DNA of 64,000 nt from Pleodorina starrii. Its lineage: Eukaryota; Chlorophyta; Chlorophyceae; Chlamydomonadales; Volvocaceae. Below, piece by piece: positions 1 to 12,441 of the stretch. The position numbers were made by a program, and so were the translations under genes. The first letter of the stretch is position 1; each line of letters begins with the position of its first letter. Location: contig BRXU01000004.1 of NCBI GenBank assembly GCA_030267565.1, forward strand, positions 87,001 through 151,000, written 5' to 3'. A model generated the notes under the pieces. The model worked only from the letters and a program-made list of their open reading frames with translations. It did no database searches and was not told where the DNA came from.

Positions 1-331
1 GTATTGCGGCAATAAGAGATTACGGTACGTTACTTGCTCGGAGCAGGGCGGCGCAGGGTGTTGTTTCATTGCAGGACAAGGCCAGAACAGAAATGGAGCG
101 TAGCTGGCCGTAGCATACCCGTGAGCCGACGGGCTTTGGCGTGAGCCTCCTCGCTCGGCTGACTGCAGCTGACCACAAGAGGGTGTGTGTGTGTGGCTGG
201 TCTGGGGGAGAGCACAGTTGGCAGCTGTCGCTTTCGGGGTGGCCACTTTGTCCGTTAAGCCCCTCCTGTCCACTCTGTCGCACCCCCCAGCATCTTGATC
301 AACAACGTCCGCAGTGACTCCTTCTTACCGT

Positions 332-363
332 ATATAAAGGAGCATATCACTCCCTGACCCTGA
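332..363. repeat. Dispersed intronic repeat, family C
   Basis: The block reads, in reverse complement, as the motif GTCAGGGAGTGATATGCTCC followed by a TTTATATA tail. Near-identical copies lie at 40609, 46935, 47310 and 61058, all inside introns of other genes. Here it sits just before the first recognisable exon of the large gene, so bases 1-401 are most likely intron. Nothing else is recognised in 1-331. Confidence 0.7.
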
Positions 364-401
364 CCCCCCCTATCCTCTCCCCTCCCCTCCCATTACGTCA
401 G

Positions 402-3400
402 GACGACGCCCGGGCCTCCGCGCTGGCCTCCGCCGCCGCCCCACTGCTGGGCAAGCTGCGCGACCTGCTGGAGAAGGCCGCCGCGGCGCTCAAGGGACTG
501 GCACTCACGCAGCTGCACGCGCCGCTGCTGGCGCCCCTGCTGGCGCCGCTGGGAGTGGCGCTGGCGGCGCCCGCTGCACCGACCAGCACCGCCTCCGCAG
601 CTGCTGCCGCCGCCGCGATCTTTTCCTACGTCAAGCCCAGCAACCTGGCCCAGGCAGCCAAGCTGGTTGCCGCGCTGCACAAGCTGCTGGGGCCGCAGGC
701 CAAGAAGAACGCCGCGGCTCCAGCTGCCGTGGCGGCTGCGGCAGGGGCGGGCGGAGGGGCCCCTGCCCCGCTGCTGCCCGGTCTGCAGGACGCGTTGGAC
801 GCGCTCCCACCCAGCCTGCCGTACCTGTGCCTGTGCATCAAGGCAGTAGCGACCAAGTCCCCCGGCAGCGCAGGGCACCCGCACCAGCACCAGCACCAGC
901 ACCAGCAGCAGCAGCAGCAGGCGGCCCAGTCACAACGGGATATGGCGGTGGCTTGGGGGCACGTGGAGGAGCATGTCTTGCGGCTAGCCCCGGCCCAGCT
1001 CGCCGCCTGGCTTGCGTTCTTGTTGCTGCCTGGGTCGCCCTGCCCGTTGGACCCACGGGTCACTGCCGCGCCGCTGTACCCCTGCTATTGTCCAGTGGAC
1101 GTGCGCCTGACGGTGGGGTGGGCTCTTTGGGGGGGGCTGTGTACGTCTTTGGGGGGGTGTTGGGAGTCGTTTGGTTAGACAGTACCGTTTTGGCACGCCT
1201 AGGCGTTTGGGGTAGGGCGGGGGGCGGGGTTGGCTTACAATCGGTCTGCAAGTCCCTGATCCTGATCCTGTGTTCGCCTAGGACGCGCAACCGCCTGTGG
1301 CCGCAGCTGCCACCACCGCCGATGCCGGTGACGCTGCTGCTGTTGCCACTGTTGCAGCGGCAGCAACAGCACACCCCTGCTGCTGCCCTTGCCGCCTCCA
1401 ATTGCCGCCGCAGGTACTTGATGCCTGCATGCCCAGACTGCTGCCGGCGGCGGATGGCGGCTCCGCGGTCGCCGCGGGGGCTGGCTGCGATGCGCTGGGC
1501 CCCGGCTCTGGGAGCGGCGGTGGCGGTGGCGCCGCTGACCCGGAGCTGCTCTGCCGCCTGCAGTCGTTGCACCGCCGGCTTCTTATGCTGCGGGCGGCGC
1601 GGCAGCATGCGGCTGACGGGCTGGACGAGCAGCAGGTGAGTGGTGAGCAGAGCAGAACAGCGGTTGCCTCCCTGGAGCAAGAAGGGTCGCAGGGCCGCAA
1701 GAAGGGTCGCAGGGTGCGGAACGAGCAGAAGGGTGCGGAGCGTTTCGCACCCTGCGAGCTGCGACCCTGCTTGCTCCAGGGAGGCATCCGCAGGTTCCGC
1801 CGGCGTCGTCGTGGCCTGGCCTGGCCCACATGGCATGTAGCCTTAATCTACGGTAGGGTACCCGTCAACGGCGTTTGCCGCAACAAGCACCCAACAATCC
1901 AGCGGCAGTTGGAAGTGGCTGTGCTGACGTTGGCAGCAGGGCAGGGCACAGGTCCTTGCAGGCCGATCGGTCGGCGGCGCCTTGACGCTTGCCGTACCAT
2001 GTCAGTCTGCCGGTGTGCGTGCGGCGCGGCGACCGCGTTGCCCTAGTCGCCGCCGCTTCAGTCAGTACTATACCGGTAGCCGGTGCTACCACGCTGCTTA
2101 CCGACCGCCTTTCCCTGCCTAGCTGTCGCACTCCTGCACCTGTCACGGCGCCTCCGCGGCGCGCACGGGCACCTCATGCCTCACGTTTTCGCCCAGCGTC
2201 CCCCAGCGGGCCCCCCGCTGGGGGACGCTGCGAAATTCTCTTTATACCCCCCAGCGGGGATGATCCGAACGCGGCTCGCTAACGCTACCCGTCGCTGCGA
2301 ACCCTCCTTCCGCTCCTTCACTGCGCAGCTTCAGAACCTCGAGCTGCTGCTGCTGCTGCCCCCTGCGGACGACCCCGCGGCGGCTCCCGGAGGTGACATG
2401 GACGCAGCTGCGGACGCCGTGTGCCGCGCCCTGTCCACCCTGGCGGCCGCCGGCTGTCCCGCCGCTGTTCTGCTGGACATTGCGGCAGTGGCGGCGGCGG
2501 AGCCGCCGCCGAACGTAGGTGACAACGCATACGCATACAGCGCCGGCTGCAGCGGGGCGCCTTCGGCTGCGACGTCCCTGATGGAGGCGGCGGTCCGTCA
2601 TGCCGTGGAGGCAGCGCTGGCTGCGTTGCTGGAAGAGGCCGAGGGGGCTGCTGCTGCTGCGGCTGCTGCTGCCGGTGGCGGCGGCGGCGGTGTGGAGCCG
2701 CACTCCGGTGTCCTGGCTGGCCTGCGGGGAGTCCTCAAGTGTCTGGATAGGCAGCCGCAGATGGCGACACAGCATGCGAGCTTTGATCCGCAGGCGTCCG
2801 AGTCGGCAGTGGCGGCGGCGCCGGGGGGAGCGGAGACGGGCGCTGCGACGGCGGCGGCGGTGGTGGGAACGCTGCGCGACCTGGTGTGGCGCGAGCTGCA
2901 GCGCTTCACGGATGAGCGGCTGCCATCCCTGGAGCGGTTGCGGCCGGCGGCGGTTTCGGAGCTGCTGGACTTGCAGGCGGCTCTGGGCACGCATGCGGTG
3001 GGTTCATAGACTGCCCAGTAGGGTAGTGGCCCGCGTGCCTGTTGTGTGCTCGTCCTTGTGTCGGGTTTGCTTGGATGTACCGGTAATTTACTTGATGGAC
3101 GCGGCCCCTGAATGGCAAAGCTGGAATGGAGCATGGCCAAGGTGAACGAAGGCCATTTACTGTGTATGGAGGGAGGTGAGGGTGTATGCGGTGTTTGTGT
3201 GTGTATGCGGTGTAGGGGAGTGGAGGTGGAGTGTTGTGCGTTGCAATGAAGTGCCGACGTTTGTCACCTGTCCAATGCGTGCTGTTAATGTTGCGGTTTT
3301 AGGTGTTTTGCCAACCCTTGGGCCCCTTTGGCTCGTATGGGCAGTTGTTCGGGTATGGGGGGCTACGCGCCCCACAACCTTGCAACACACTCTCTCACAC

Positions 3401-5623
3401 GCACACACAGAACTCGCATACTATCACACACGGGGACCTTGCCTCGCATCGCAGACGTTACGTCAAGAGTCCATCGCAGTTGAAGCCAAGAAAACAGATG
3501 CCGCCGGTGCTTCGATCGCACCGGAGCGACCTCGCCTTGACCCATAACCTACCTACCCTCACCCGTCTGGCGTTGTGGCTCATGTAGGTATACCGTATCT
3601 CCACGTCCCCTCTCGACCCTTCCCTTTGCACCCTCCCCAAACCCCATCTGCCGCCCTCAGATGTGGTCTGATTGGGCCACCGGCGATGGATCCTCAGATG
3701 ACCCGGGGCAGGTCCGCCTGAGGTTGCTCCTCACGCGGACCCGCGCGCTGCTGGCACACCTGCCACTACTTGCTGAGGCCCAGGGCAGCGCCCCAGCACC
3801 AGCACCGGCCGCGACCGCGCCTGCAACCGTGCAAGTCGATGACCTGGCGACCTGCGCAGCCGCGGAGCGCCTGTTCGCCAGGCTCCTGGTGGCAGCACGC
3901 GTAAGCGGCGGTGGAGAGGGCGGTGGCGGTACGGCAAGCCTGGCGCAGCTGCAGCTCCTTGCGCAGCTGCTGGCCGATGTGTGGCGGGATGGGGACGTCT
4001 GGGGAAGGGAGGCAGCGGTGGGGGGCGGCGATGGCGCGGCAGAGGAAGGGGGCGGCGAGCTGACGACGGATGCGGCGGGAGGAGGTGTTTCGCCGCTGCA
4101 CCTTTGCTGGCGGGATCTGGCGGAGGAGCTTCTGCGCGGGCGCCACCTGGTGGAGCTGGTTTGGTAAGAGAAGAGGGGTAAAAGATATCGGCCCGGGACG
4201 AGGGAACGCCGGGAAGAGGGGTGCGCAGGCTAGCGGGGTTGCGGGGTTGCGCTGATTTCCCAGCTTCGCGCGCAACGACGGACTGCCGCGGGAAGCGGAT
4301 GGTGGAACGAGGGCGAAGCTGGGTATGTGGTGGTGGTGGTGGTGGTGGTGGTGGTGGTGGTGGTGGTGGTGGTGGTGGTGGTTGGGAAGGGGTATCCACA
4401 GCAAGGCCGGAGCCCGTGGGGGGTTGGGGCGGAGTCTCCCAACAGTGTTGGTGCAGGTCAAGTGAACCATGGGGGAAAGTACGCATGCAGGCCAGCCGCT
4501 AAGCCTTTCTGGTTGCCTGATCCTCCCGCCCTCCCGCCCTCCCCGGAGCCCGCTTCTCTCCTTGACTCCTTGACTCCGCTCCCTGGCGCCTCGCGACTCC
4601 ACCCGGTCATGCCTGGACAGCCTGGCCCCGAATGCCCCCAACCTGCGATCCCGCCCCCATCTACGGCCCCATTCACGCCCCCATTCACACCCCCATTCAC
4701 GCCTGCACCTAACCCCTGCTCTCACGGCGCTCACGCCCTCCCTCCCTCCCCATCCACGATGCAGCCTCCTTGACCCTCCGGTGTTGGCAGCAAGGCGCAG
4801 CGCAGCCGACGGCCAACTGCCCGGGTTGGTCGCTGAAGCGGTGGCGCAGCCAACGGGCTCGCGCCACTCATCCGCCGGCCGCCGTCTCCCCCTCTCGCCG
4901 GAGGACGTGCAGCACCTCCTTCAGCTGGCTGCAGATGAGGCCGACGGCGCCGCCACTGGCTGGTGCCTGGCACTGGCGTCTCCGTACCAGAAGCACCGAG
5001 TGCAAGCCCACGAAGAGCTGCAGGCCCTAGGCGCCGGCGCCAGCGCCAGCGCCACGGAGGGCTTGGGGAGCCTTCCAGCCGACACCGCAGTGCTGATCCT
5101 GGCATTGCTGATCAGATCGGGGGACGCCGTGCGCTTGGCTGCCTGTGGCCATCCCTTGGTACCGTGTCTTGTATCCTCGGTCCCCGCGTCTCGGGTGGAT
5201 GCAGCAGCGGCGGGCTGGCCTCAGTCGGCCCAGGACGTCGCGCCCGCGCTCTGCGTGCTGCCCTGCCTCTTGGCGCTGATGGCGGAGCGCCAGCACTGTG
5301 GCTTGGCGGCGGCGATGGTGTCGAGGCGGCTGCGGCTGCATCCAGCGTTGGCGGCAGCCGGCGGTTCGGTAGTGCTGTTGGAGCGCTACCTGCAGGCGCT
5401 GCTCGCGTCGGCGGTCGACAGCGGGGCTGGCGTCGAGGCGCCTGAGGGAGCTGTCTTGGGCAGCGATGGTGCTCGAAAAGGGCGGCTGGGCGGCTGGCCG
5501 GGCTCGGTACAAGAGCTGTGGAGCGGTCGGCAGGAGCTGTGCAAGCGTGCCCTGCGGGTGTTGACAGCGGCGACTGCAGCGGAGCCGGTGCCGCGGTCGC
5601 AGGAAGACGCCCAAGGACTGTGA
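402..5623 (+). CDS. C-terminal part of a large alpha-helical protein, possibly NBAS/Sec39-like
   Basis: Five exons join in phase: 402-1112, 1282-1635, 2329-2997, 3661-4163 and 4765-5623, giving 1,031 residues before a TGA. The 5' end lies outside the window. Every junction has GT-AG ends. The last junction only keeps frame if the acceptor after 4764 is used; the CAG ending at 4790 would shift it. The protein is Leu/Ala-rich and looks like stacked helices, with low-complexity Ala/Gly/Gln inserts (for example a His-Gln run near 890-920). Blocks such as SPEDVQHLLQLA and WCLALASPYQKHR loosely recall the C-terminal helical repeats of NBAS/MIP2 (Sec39 family), which act in Golgi-to-ER tethering. 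That assignment is from memory and weak. No catalytic motif or signal is visible. The gene itself is well supported by continuous frame and splice sites; its function is not. Confidence 0.72.
1665..1786. repeat. Long intronic inverted repeat (hairpin)
   Basis: The arm starting at 1665 (TGCCTCCCTGGAGCAAG) pairs with an arm ending at 1786, matching about 27 of 28 bases. A nested inner pair lies at 1710-1723 and 1741-1754. It lies in the intron between the exons ending at 1635 and starting at 2329. It could be a small foldback element or a precursor of a small RNA. Confidence 0.75.
2194..2230. repeat. Perfect 17-bp inverted repeat with 3-nt loop
   Basis: CAGCGTCCCCCAGCGGG, then three C, then its exact reverse complement. 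It lies in the same intron as the 1665-1786 hairpin, about 100 bases before the next exon. Confidence 0.85.
4327..4382. repeat. (TGG)n trinucleotide tract
   Basis: About 18 near-perfect TGG units in the last intron of the large gene. A degenerate copy of repeat family A (GTATCCACAGCAAGGCCGG) follows immediately at about 4389. Confidence 0.9.
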
Positions 5624-8220
5624 CGGAATCAGGGGTGGAGTGCGGGGCAAGCGGCGCATGGCAGGAAGCGGCGTTGAAGTGCAAATGTTTATGAGCCACA
5701 GCTCTGCCTCAGCATTTCGAGCCCAGGCATGAGGGGGGCGTTGATGAAGCTCCGTAGGCTAGGGGGTGAATTTGGGGGGAATACCGTATACAGAAGAAAC
5801 CGTAGCAAAGGAACGGAGGCGATAGCAAAGTTACGTTCTGCTGCCAATGCGTTTTGGAACACCTGCAGCGAACTATGCCCTCTCTCGATGTGCGGTACGT
5901 GGTGCCATGGCTACCCCAATCCAGCCACCGAGCTTGCGCCTGAGTGCGCCTTCACATGCGTAACATTATACAGAAGCTGGGAGCCGCATGTGAACCAGTG
6001 TTCGATACGGTACTCTTGATGTTGCGCTTTGAGTGGGATCCGTGCCTCGCCTCTTCTTCCGACCCATCTTCGGCGTATACCGTAGCTTGGCTCGAGTCTG
6101 GTGGGCCTGGTGGCGGTGTAGACATGGTGCTGGTGGGCCTGGCGGCACGCTTCTGGCGCCCTTTCGAGGGTGCCGCTGGGATAGGATGACCTTTCTGTGT
6201 CCAGCCTGTACGACTAGCAACCGATGTGACAGTTGGTTCCCCTTGTAAGTACCGCCTCGTTTAACTTGGGGCTACTAATCTAGTAGTTGGTAGTAGAAAC
6301 ATACAAACATTGCCACCGGAAAACTGGGTGGCTTGTGCTGTAGTTTTGTGCTGTAATCCTGACCAGCTCACTGTTACAGGTATCACGACGACCCTAAGTC
6401 CGTCCTGAGTTCGGCGGTTGGTCGTCCAGCTTCCACCCGTACCAATGGCGTCATTCTGATCGAGGATAGCGATTCCAAGCGCAGATTACATCGTAGTAAT
6501 CGCAATTTTCAAACAACGACATTCGCATGCAAGCGCACGTAGAACGAGCTGCAGCGCACACTATGTAATGTACTTCACACGCCACTAAATAAACGCAGAA
6601 GTGACATTGTGAAAGAGAAATATCGCAATAACAACATGCGTCCATTCCCGCTTGAACACCGCCCACATAGAAAGAATGGCGTGCTGCCAGCCGTGCCCAC
6701 CATGACCAAAGTCTCCTTCTCATAGACACTCTTTGATAACACCGGCCATAATGGCGCTGTTAAATCGGAAATTCCATCTACTCGGACTCTGGCAAATTTT
6801 GCGGGGCGAGGTCCCCTCCCTGCGACGCCCGGGACGTCAAACCATGAAAACATTTATATATAAAAGTATGTCATAATGTGTAAGTTGGAATGAATAGGAG
6901 TGCTGGATGCGTTGGAGCGAGTGCGACCTCGGATCATGGACTCAGTCAAACAACTATTACACCGATACATACACTATTGCTTATTGTTTGTAATAGAGTT
7001 TATCAAGGGTTTCTAATGTTGATCTTCAGGGTATCAATCGAAGAAGGTTGGTCGTCACGCAGCCAGCCAGCCCTGCCAGCCAGCCAGGCAGCCACAGACA
7101 GGGGCAACCCCAAACTCCTGCGATACGCCGAGTCGGGGCAGGCGGGGCGAGGGAAAGAACGATATCACAGTAATGGGACGGGGACGAGCAGACGCCGCAA
7201 CCCGGACCTGCAGCGGCGCGGGAGGTGGGCGCGGGTTGGACGCGTACAAGCAATTTGAACTCTCGGGGCTGTGCACTGTGCTTGTGAATGCCTCCTAGTG
7301 GGGATCAGTGCTTGTGTGTGCTTGAAACGAGCTGTTGGCCATGCTCATGTTGGGATTCTCGGAAGGCTGGGGCGCCAAATCCCACTGAAGCTGCACGCGT
7401 ACGTGAGGCCATACCAATTCAGATGCCTATTGATGGCATGCCTTGCGCATTGCAATGGTTGTAACTGTATGGGAAACAAGACACTGTCAGCTTCCTGCGA
7501 GCAGAACAAGTAGGGTTTGCGCTTTGCAAAGTGCGGTTTAGTTTTTGACCACACACCCCCTGCCTGCTGTTCGTACATCTGTCAAATTTCGTGGCCCGCC
7601 CCCAACCAAAGCAATACGGCTTCGTGCGAGCAGCTGCTTACAGGGTTACAGCTGTAACGACACGGAAGGAGAATCGTGTATGGTGCTCCATCACGCAATA
7701 TTGTATGCAAGGAATAGTGTCATTGGACCAGGGGGGGGGGTAAGAAATATAGTTTCATACCCCACGCTGAAAATGTTGGCGGACCCCCCCAGACCACCCA
7801 CCCACCCCTGCCGTACCGTACGACGCTGCACACATACACACGGACATGGGCATGGGCAAAGGGCAATCCTACCATTGGGTGTAGGGTTGGCAAAAACACT
7901 ATTTTTGTTGCCTGCCTGCCTGGGACGTAACTGACCAAGTGCAATATCTCGGCCAGCGAAAACGCGATATAAGCAACATATTACATTCTTTATCGCATGG
8001 TATCTTTATTATAGGGAACCAGCATCGTATGAGTACAAACCAGTTTTGCAGTCTCCATGGACCGAGGCCGAGGTCAAATCAATGCCTCTCGGCCTATAAT
8101 CAATTCCAAAAAGTACATCGACTTCTCATTTTGAAATTCTGTCTCTTCGTTTGGAGAAACAACAACATTTCATAGTTTCTCCCGCGACCGCGACCGCGCT
8201 CTGCGAATAATCCACTCCAT
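5624..8220. other. Intergenic / unassigned
   Basis: No reading frame here has family resemblance or consistent splice structure. Base composition is clearly less GC-rich than in the flanking gene. The first part is probably the 3' UTR of the upstream gene. Short TAC/CGGTA-rich words recur but form no definable element. Confidence 0.5.
6244..6248 (+). terminator. Candidate TGTAA poly(A) signal
   Basis: TGTAA is the usual polyadenylation signal in chlamydomonad algae. This is the first copy noticed downstream of the stop at 5623, implying a 3' UTR of about 620 bases. Confidence 0.35.
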
Positions 8221-8604
8221 GTGTACTGTCAAGCAAGCTACCTTAGCCAATACGCTGGCGGGAAGAGTTGCACAGTGCAGAGACGGAACGCGATGCTATA
8301 CATGGGGCGGATCGCTGAAGCCGCAGGCCCGGCGTCACAGCTGTTCCACGTCAACGTCATGGGCAAGGGAAACCGCAGTGCGTGCAGTTTGCCGGATGAC
8401 CTCGAACCGCACGTGACCGTGTTAACGGACGTGCCTTTCCCCCTCTTCTACGAAAACATGCATCACGCTCTGGCGATTGTCCACGCTCTAAGTAACTTGA
8501 CATATCTGCGGAGCAAGTTCACGTCAGCGGTACTGTCCTCACTGACGACCGGGGCGCCGCTGATCGTGAATCAGACCTTCTTAGACGCGTACAAGATGCT
8601 TTCC
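8221..8604 (+). CDS. Glycosyltransferase-like fragment
   Basis: One open stretch encodes a run such as NAMLYMGRI...LFHVNVMGKGN...VPFPLFYENMHHALAIV...KFTSAVLSSLTTGAPLI. This resembles the sugar-nucleotide-binding half of GT-B glycosyltransferases: a strand ending in a Gly-rich turn, then a GxPLI motif. The resemblance is from memory. The frame ends in a GTAAGG donor at 8605. A phase-0 piece at 8925-8962 (acceptor TTAG, reading PEIVAFEKVHYS) could be the next exon. Another family-like piece (NGELEIDAMLRRY, near 8625-8665) lies before it in the wrong order and directly behind a stop, so the locus may be rearranged or a pseudogene. No start codon or upstream exon was found. Confidence 0.4.
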
Positions 8605-11600
8605 GTAAGGTAGGTGGTTCTTCAGGGGCAATGGCGAGCTTGAGATTGACGCCATGCTGCGCCGGTACATCGTCGGTTGCACAATGTTGTTGGTTGCGGT
8701 TGCAAGTTGGGCCTCGGCTCTGGTGGCGTCGCCGCTGGGGCTTCTTTTAGCGTGAATTAAATGTAACGAATGAGGACAAGAAGATTTGACTAACGATTTA
8801 ACTAACTGGTGCACTGATGCATTGACACCAACATTACGGGCTCCAGGGGCTAAGTTCCGGAGATTGCGGTTATACGCAGATTTGTGGGTACAAGGTCGCT
8901 GACCATTTATGCATTTGCAATTAGCCGGAAATCGTGGCCTTTGAGAAGGTGCACTACTCAAGGTAGTGGCTTGTGGACTACTCAAGGACGTCGGCTTGGT
9001 AACAACGTTGATAGCACACCAGATTTTGCGCTCGCGTCGATGATTGATGTCGATCGTCCGCTACCTTTGTTCATGTCAACGACTCGGGCATGCACCCGGA
9101 TTTTTCGCAAATCGCATGGCATACGCTGTTGGGGAACGGGCGATTCCTTTCGTGAATCTGTGGCCAAGACCCTCTAGGGACGTGGCGCCTGCCTCTGTGG
9201 GCCCTGTTTGCCTCCAGTGCCCAGCAGCAAAATCGAAACTGCATCATCTCATGATGCACCGAGCGTGGGATGAAGGCATTGCATGCGATGGCCACCTTGT
9301 AGCCTCCGCCCTTGCAAGAGACAGGCGCACCCAGCCAGTGCTTGCGCTTCGACATTTGCACATCTGGTTGCTTCCCGTCTGATGGATAGGACGAGAGAGG
9401 GTTGATCAGCAGATCAGCAACCAATCAACACGTTTTTCGGCCTGGCCGTTGAGTGCGGCAGCTCACTCCAAATATCATACTCCATACCGGCTCCGTGTAC
9501 GAGAAAAACCGGCATAAATGGCTGACGTCGCATACGTGCCTTGGGCTCAGCCGAAACAGTGCAGGGGTACGTGTTTCGCAGTGCTGATTACCAACTGTGC
9601 GGCGCGGTCGCAAACGCGTCATCTATGCTGCGACACTGAGCAGACAGAGGTCCAGAAGCACGCGATTTGTACTGCCCGACTGACAAACGCGTAGAGAAAG
9701 GCTTCCCCCATCAGAACGGTTTGCTGGAGGCTGTGAAATGGCACTCAGGCTGTCTGGCAAAGATGCTCGAGCTGTTTTGCCTTTGGGGCATTGGTCGTCA
9801 TCTATTCTCTTGCCAATGCGTGTTGTCCCTGTTGTGCTTTTAACTCTTGGCTCCCGGTTCGAGTTGCTCGGGTCTGGGGTTTACGCACTCCCCGAACCTG
9901 TATCTAACACACGTGTTATGACGCTCACATTTGTTCGGTCTCAAGCGCAGTCTACTGGTGGACAACGAAAAATACACCAAGCCGCTACAGCTGAACAATG
10001 CCCGACCGAAACGCAGATGGTTTCTGCAGGTTTCTGCTTGTCCACCTGTCGTGTGTTGAGTGCTCATCCGACCTCCTCCCCACACAATAGGAGTCACCTA
10101 CGCACCCGGGAAGCCTAGGCGCAAAACATGTCAGGTCGCTTCTGACTGGGACATGACTCTTTCAATATGACTTACAAGGGATGCGTGGAACAGCAAACAA
10201 CTCCGTCCCAGGGACCTCCAACGCTTCTGTCGACCTCAGCCACAGGGGTTGGAGGCTCCGAAACGAACTGGTGCGTCTCTCATGCGAGGCCATTCCAAGG
10301 CAACAGTAATTATCACTGGCCATATCATGTGGACTGCTCATAGCTTCAGCCACTGAGCTCATGTATCTCACTCGCTCGTTGCACAGATTGCGCAACCCAA
10401 GATACCAAATCAGACCGCGCACCACCCGGTGCGGCAATTACTCTGCGATTTTTCCTGACGTTACCTGTTTCACTCATACGCAAGGCCCTTCATGGGCTCC
10501 ATGGGCATTGATGTTTGCTGTGGCCCGATGACGCTGTGAGGGAGCATGCCCCCATTCCATAAAAACAGCAGGTATGGGTAGCTTCTCCATTACCAGGGTG
10601 GTGCTTACAAAAGCTGCTGGACAGCAGTTGTACAAACGACGAACGTCCAAACACACAGGAACGAAGGTCCCATAGGACGTCTGCTTGCCAAGGCTGAAAC
10701 GTAACGCACAAAGCTGTATGCTGTAGCTTGGCCTTGTCCGTGGACCTGTCCATAGTGCTACCTTGCTTCGCGCCATGAAATTGATGACAATGAAAGCGAC
10801 ATGCCCGTGAGGCGGCAACCATCACCGTAGCTGCTCGGACTCAACGACGTCGAGGTTTTCGCCCAATCCGTTGAACATAGGACCGGATGGCCATCAAGTT
10901 CCAAGCACGACAGCCAGCACCATCCTCCGGTCAAACACTGTCACCGTTGGGTCCTGATAGAACACAGATGGACGATAGCTGTCCGCCGTCGAGGAGCGCA
11001 AGGGCTCCTGCTGGCGCTGAACCTTGTACGTTCACCAAGCTGCCCACTATCCACACCTTCAACAGCTGTAGTAACGGAATGCCATCGCATTGGTATCACA
11101 AACCACGCCGCCTGCCAAGGCAGCGCACAGCTAAGTACAGAACTGTTTTGACCGCTGCCCACCAGGGCAGACCATATGCTGAATGCGAACGGATCCAGGA
11201 CTGCTTCTCGATTTAGCTTCATGTCATTTGCATGAGAATCCATGTCCAGACACCAGAGAAAATTCAGTGCGAAGCGCCAGACAAGTGCCCTTTAGCGATG
11301 GCCGCGGTGCGCGCCAGCACGATTGTTAGGGCTGATTTACGAGACAGTCGGCTGGCAGCTGTGAGTGCGTCCTGAAACACCAGGCCAGCGCGATATGTCG
11401 GCAGCTGTTTGTCCACCACGGTGTTGATAATGTTACATGCAATAGTTCAACCAACACTTCAGACCCGCAAAGTAGGAAAGGCGTGACAAGAAGCATTGTG
11501 GCAGCGGCGCGTGCACATTCTTTGATGGATGGATGGATGTTACAAGCTTCAATGAGCTCGTACGGCTCAAACGAACCCGGAGGCTCATGAACCGCCTCAG

Positions 11601-11805
11601 TCGCGCGAAAGAGGTAAAGAAAACAAAGAAGACAAAGAACGATTCGAAACGATTGGGTGTGCTGGTGTGGCAATACCGTACTCGTACGGTGCCATGCGCC
11701 CTGGCTAATCCTTTTTGTTATCTGGACATTTTAACACTCGAAGTCTTTTACAACTCTGTTGATGGTTGATGAGTTCCAATGATGCATGAATTTCCTGGCT
11801 TGGCT

Positions 11806-11935
11806 GGTCACGGTCACGGTCACGGTCACGGTCACGGTCACGGTCACGGTCACGGTCACGGTCACGGTCACGGTCACGGTCACGGTCACGGTCACGGTCA
11901 CGGTCACGGTCACGGTCACGGTCACGGTCACGGTC
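11806..11935. repeat. (CACGGT)n hexamer array
   Basis: About 22 perfect hexamer units. Being a multiple of three, the array is open in several frames and produces spurious Asp-Arg or Thr-Val repeat proteins. Confidence 0.95.
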
Positions 11936-12401
11936 AGTGCTCACAGTGAGCACAGAAGTCTTGTAACATCATGCCGCAAAGCATGATCACGTCATGTTCG
12001 TGTCATGTTATGCTACCCATCCACAAAGCATTTGTAGGCGTGGGGGTGTTCAGGTGTTGATTGGCTGTCCATGCTGTGAGTTGGGGGCAGACACAACCAG
12101 CGGCCTGTGGGCGTGCGTGGAGGGCGTTGAGCCTGGCAGAGTGCGTGGAACGTCATAGCTGAGCGACTACGTCGCAGAAAGGCTCGGCATGGCCGACCTC
12201 CGATGTGGAGCACGTATGACCACATAGCATAACAAAGTTGTTTAGGGTGTTATAGTGCGCTTCAGACCCTCATCCCCGGTGTGGGATCATCACAGCTGTC
12301 TGTTCGTCCAAGGTCAACACAGCCCCCAAACCCGGCTGTACCCTGAAGGCCACGATTTAGCAATTATATATATTAGGCAGGATGTTAAGATTAGATATTT
12401 T

Positions 12402-12441
12402 GGGCGGGGCCCCAGCGCGAAGCGCCTTGGGGGCCCCGCCC
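12402..12441. repeat. GC-rich inverted repeat
   Basis: GGGCGGGGCCCC is followed after an imperfectly paired AGCGCGAAGCGC centre by GGGGCCCCGCCC, giving a strong hairpin. It could be one end of a small foldback element. No flanking duplication was identified. Confidence 0.7.

Noticed and set aside
1..331. Possible earlier exon of the large gene
   Set aside because: No frame here continues into the exon at 402 with convincing splice sites; a family C repeat lies between, so it was left as probable intron.
9044..9382. Frame with APGFFANRM, like the 3-hydroxyacyl-CoA dehydrogenase PGFxxNR motif
   Set aside because: A single short match; no NAD-binding domain upstream, and all three frames are open here.
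11705..11986. Asp-Arg and Thr-Val repeat proteins
   Set aside because: Generated by the CACGGT hexamer array; both strands are equally open.
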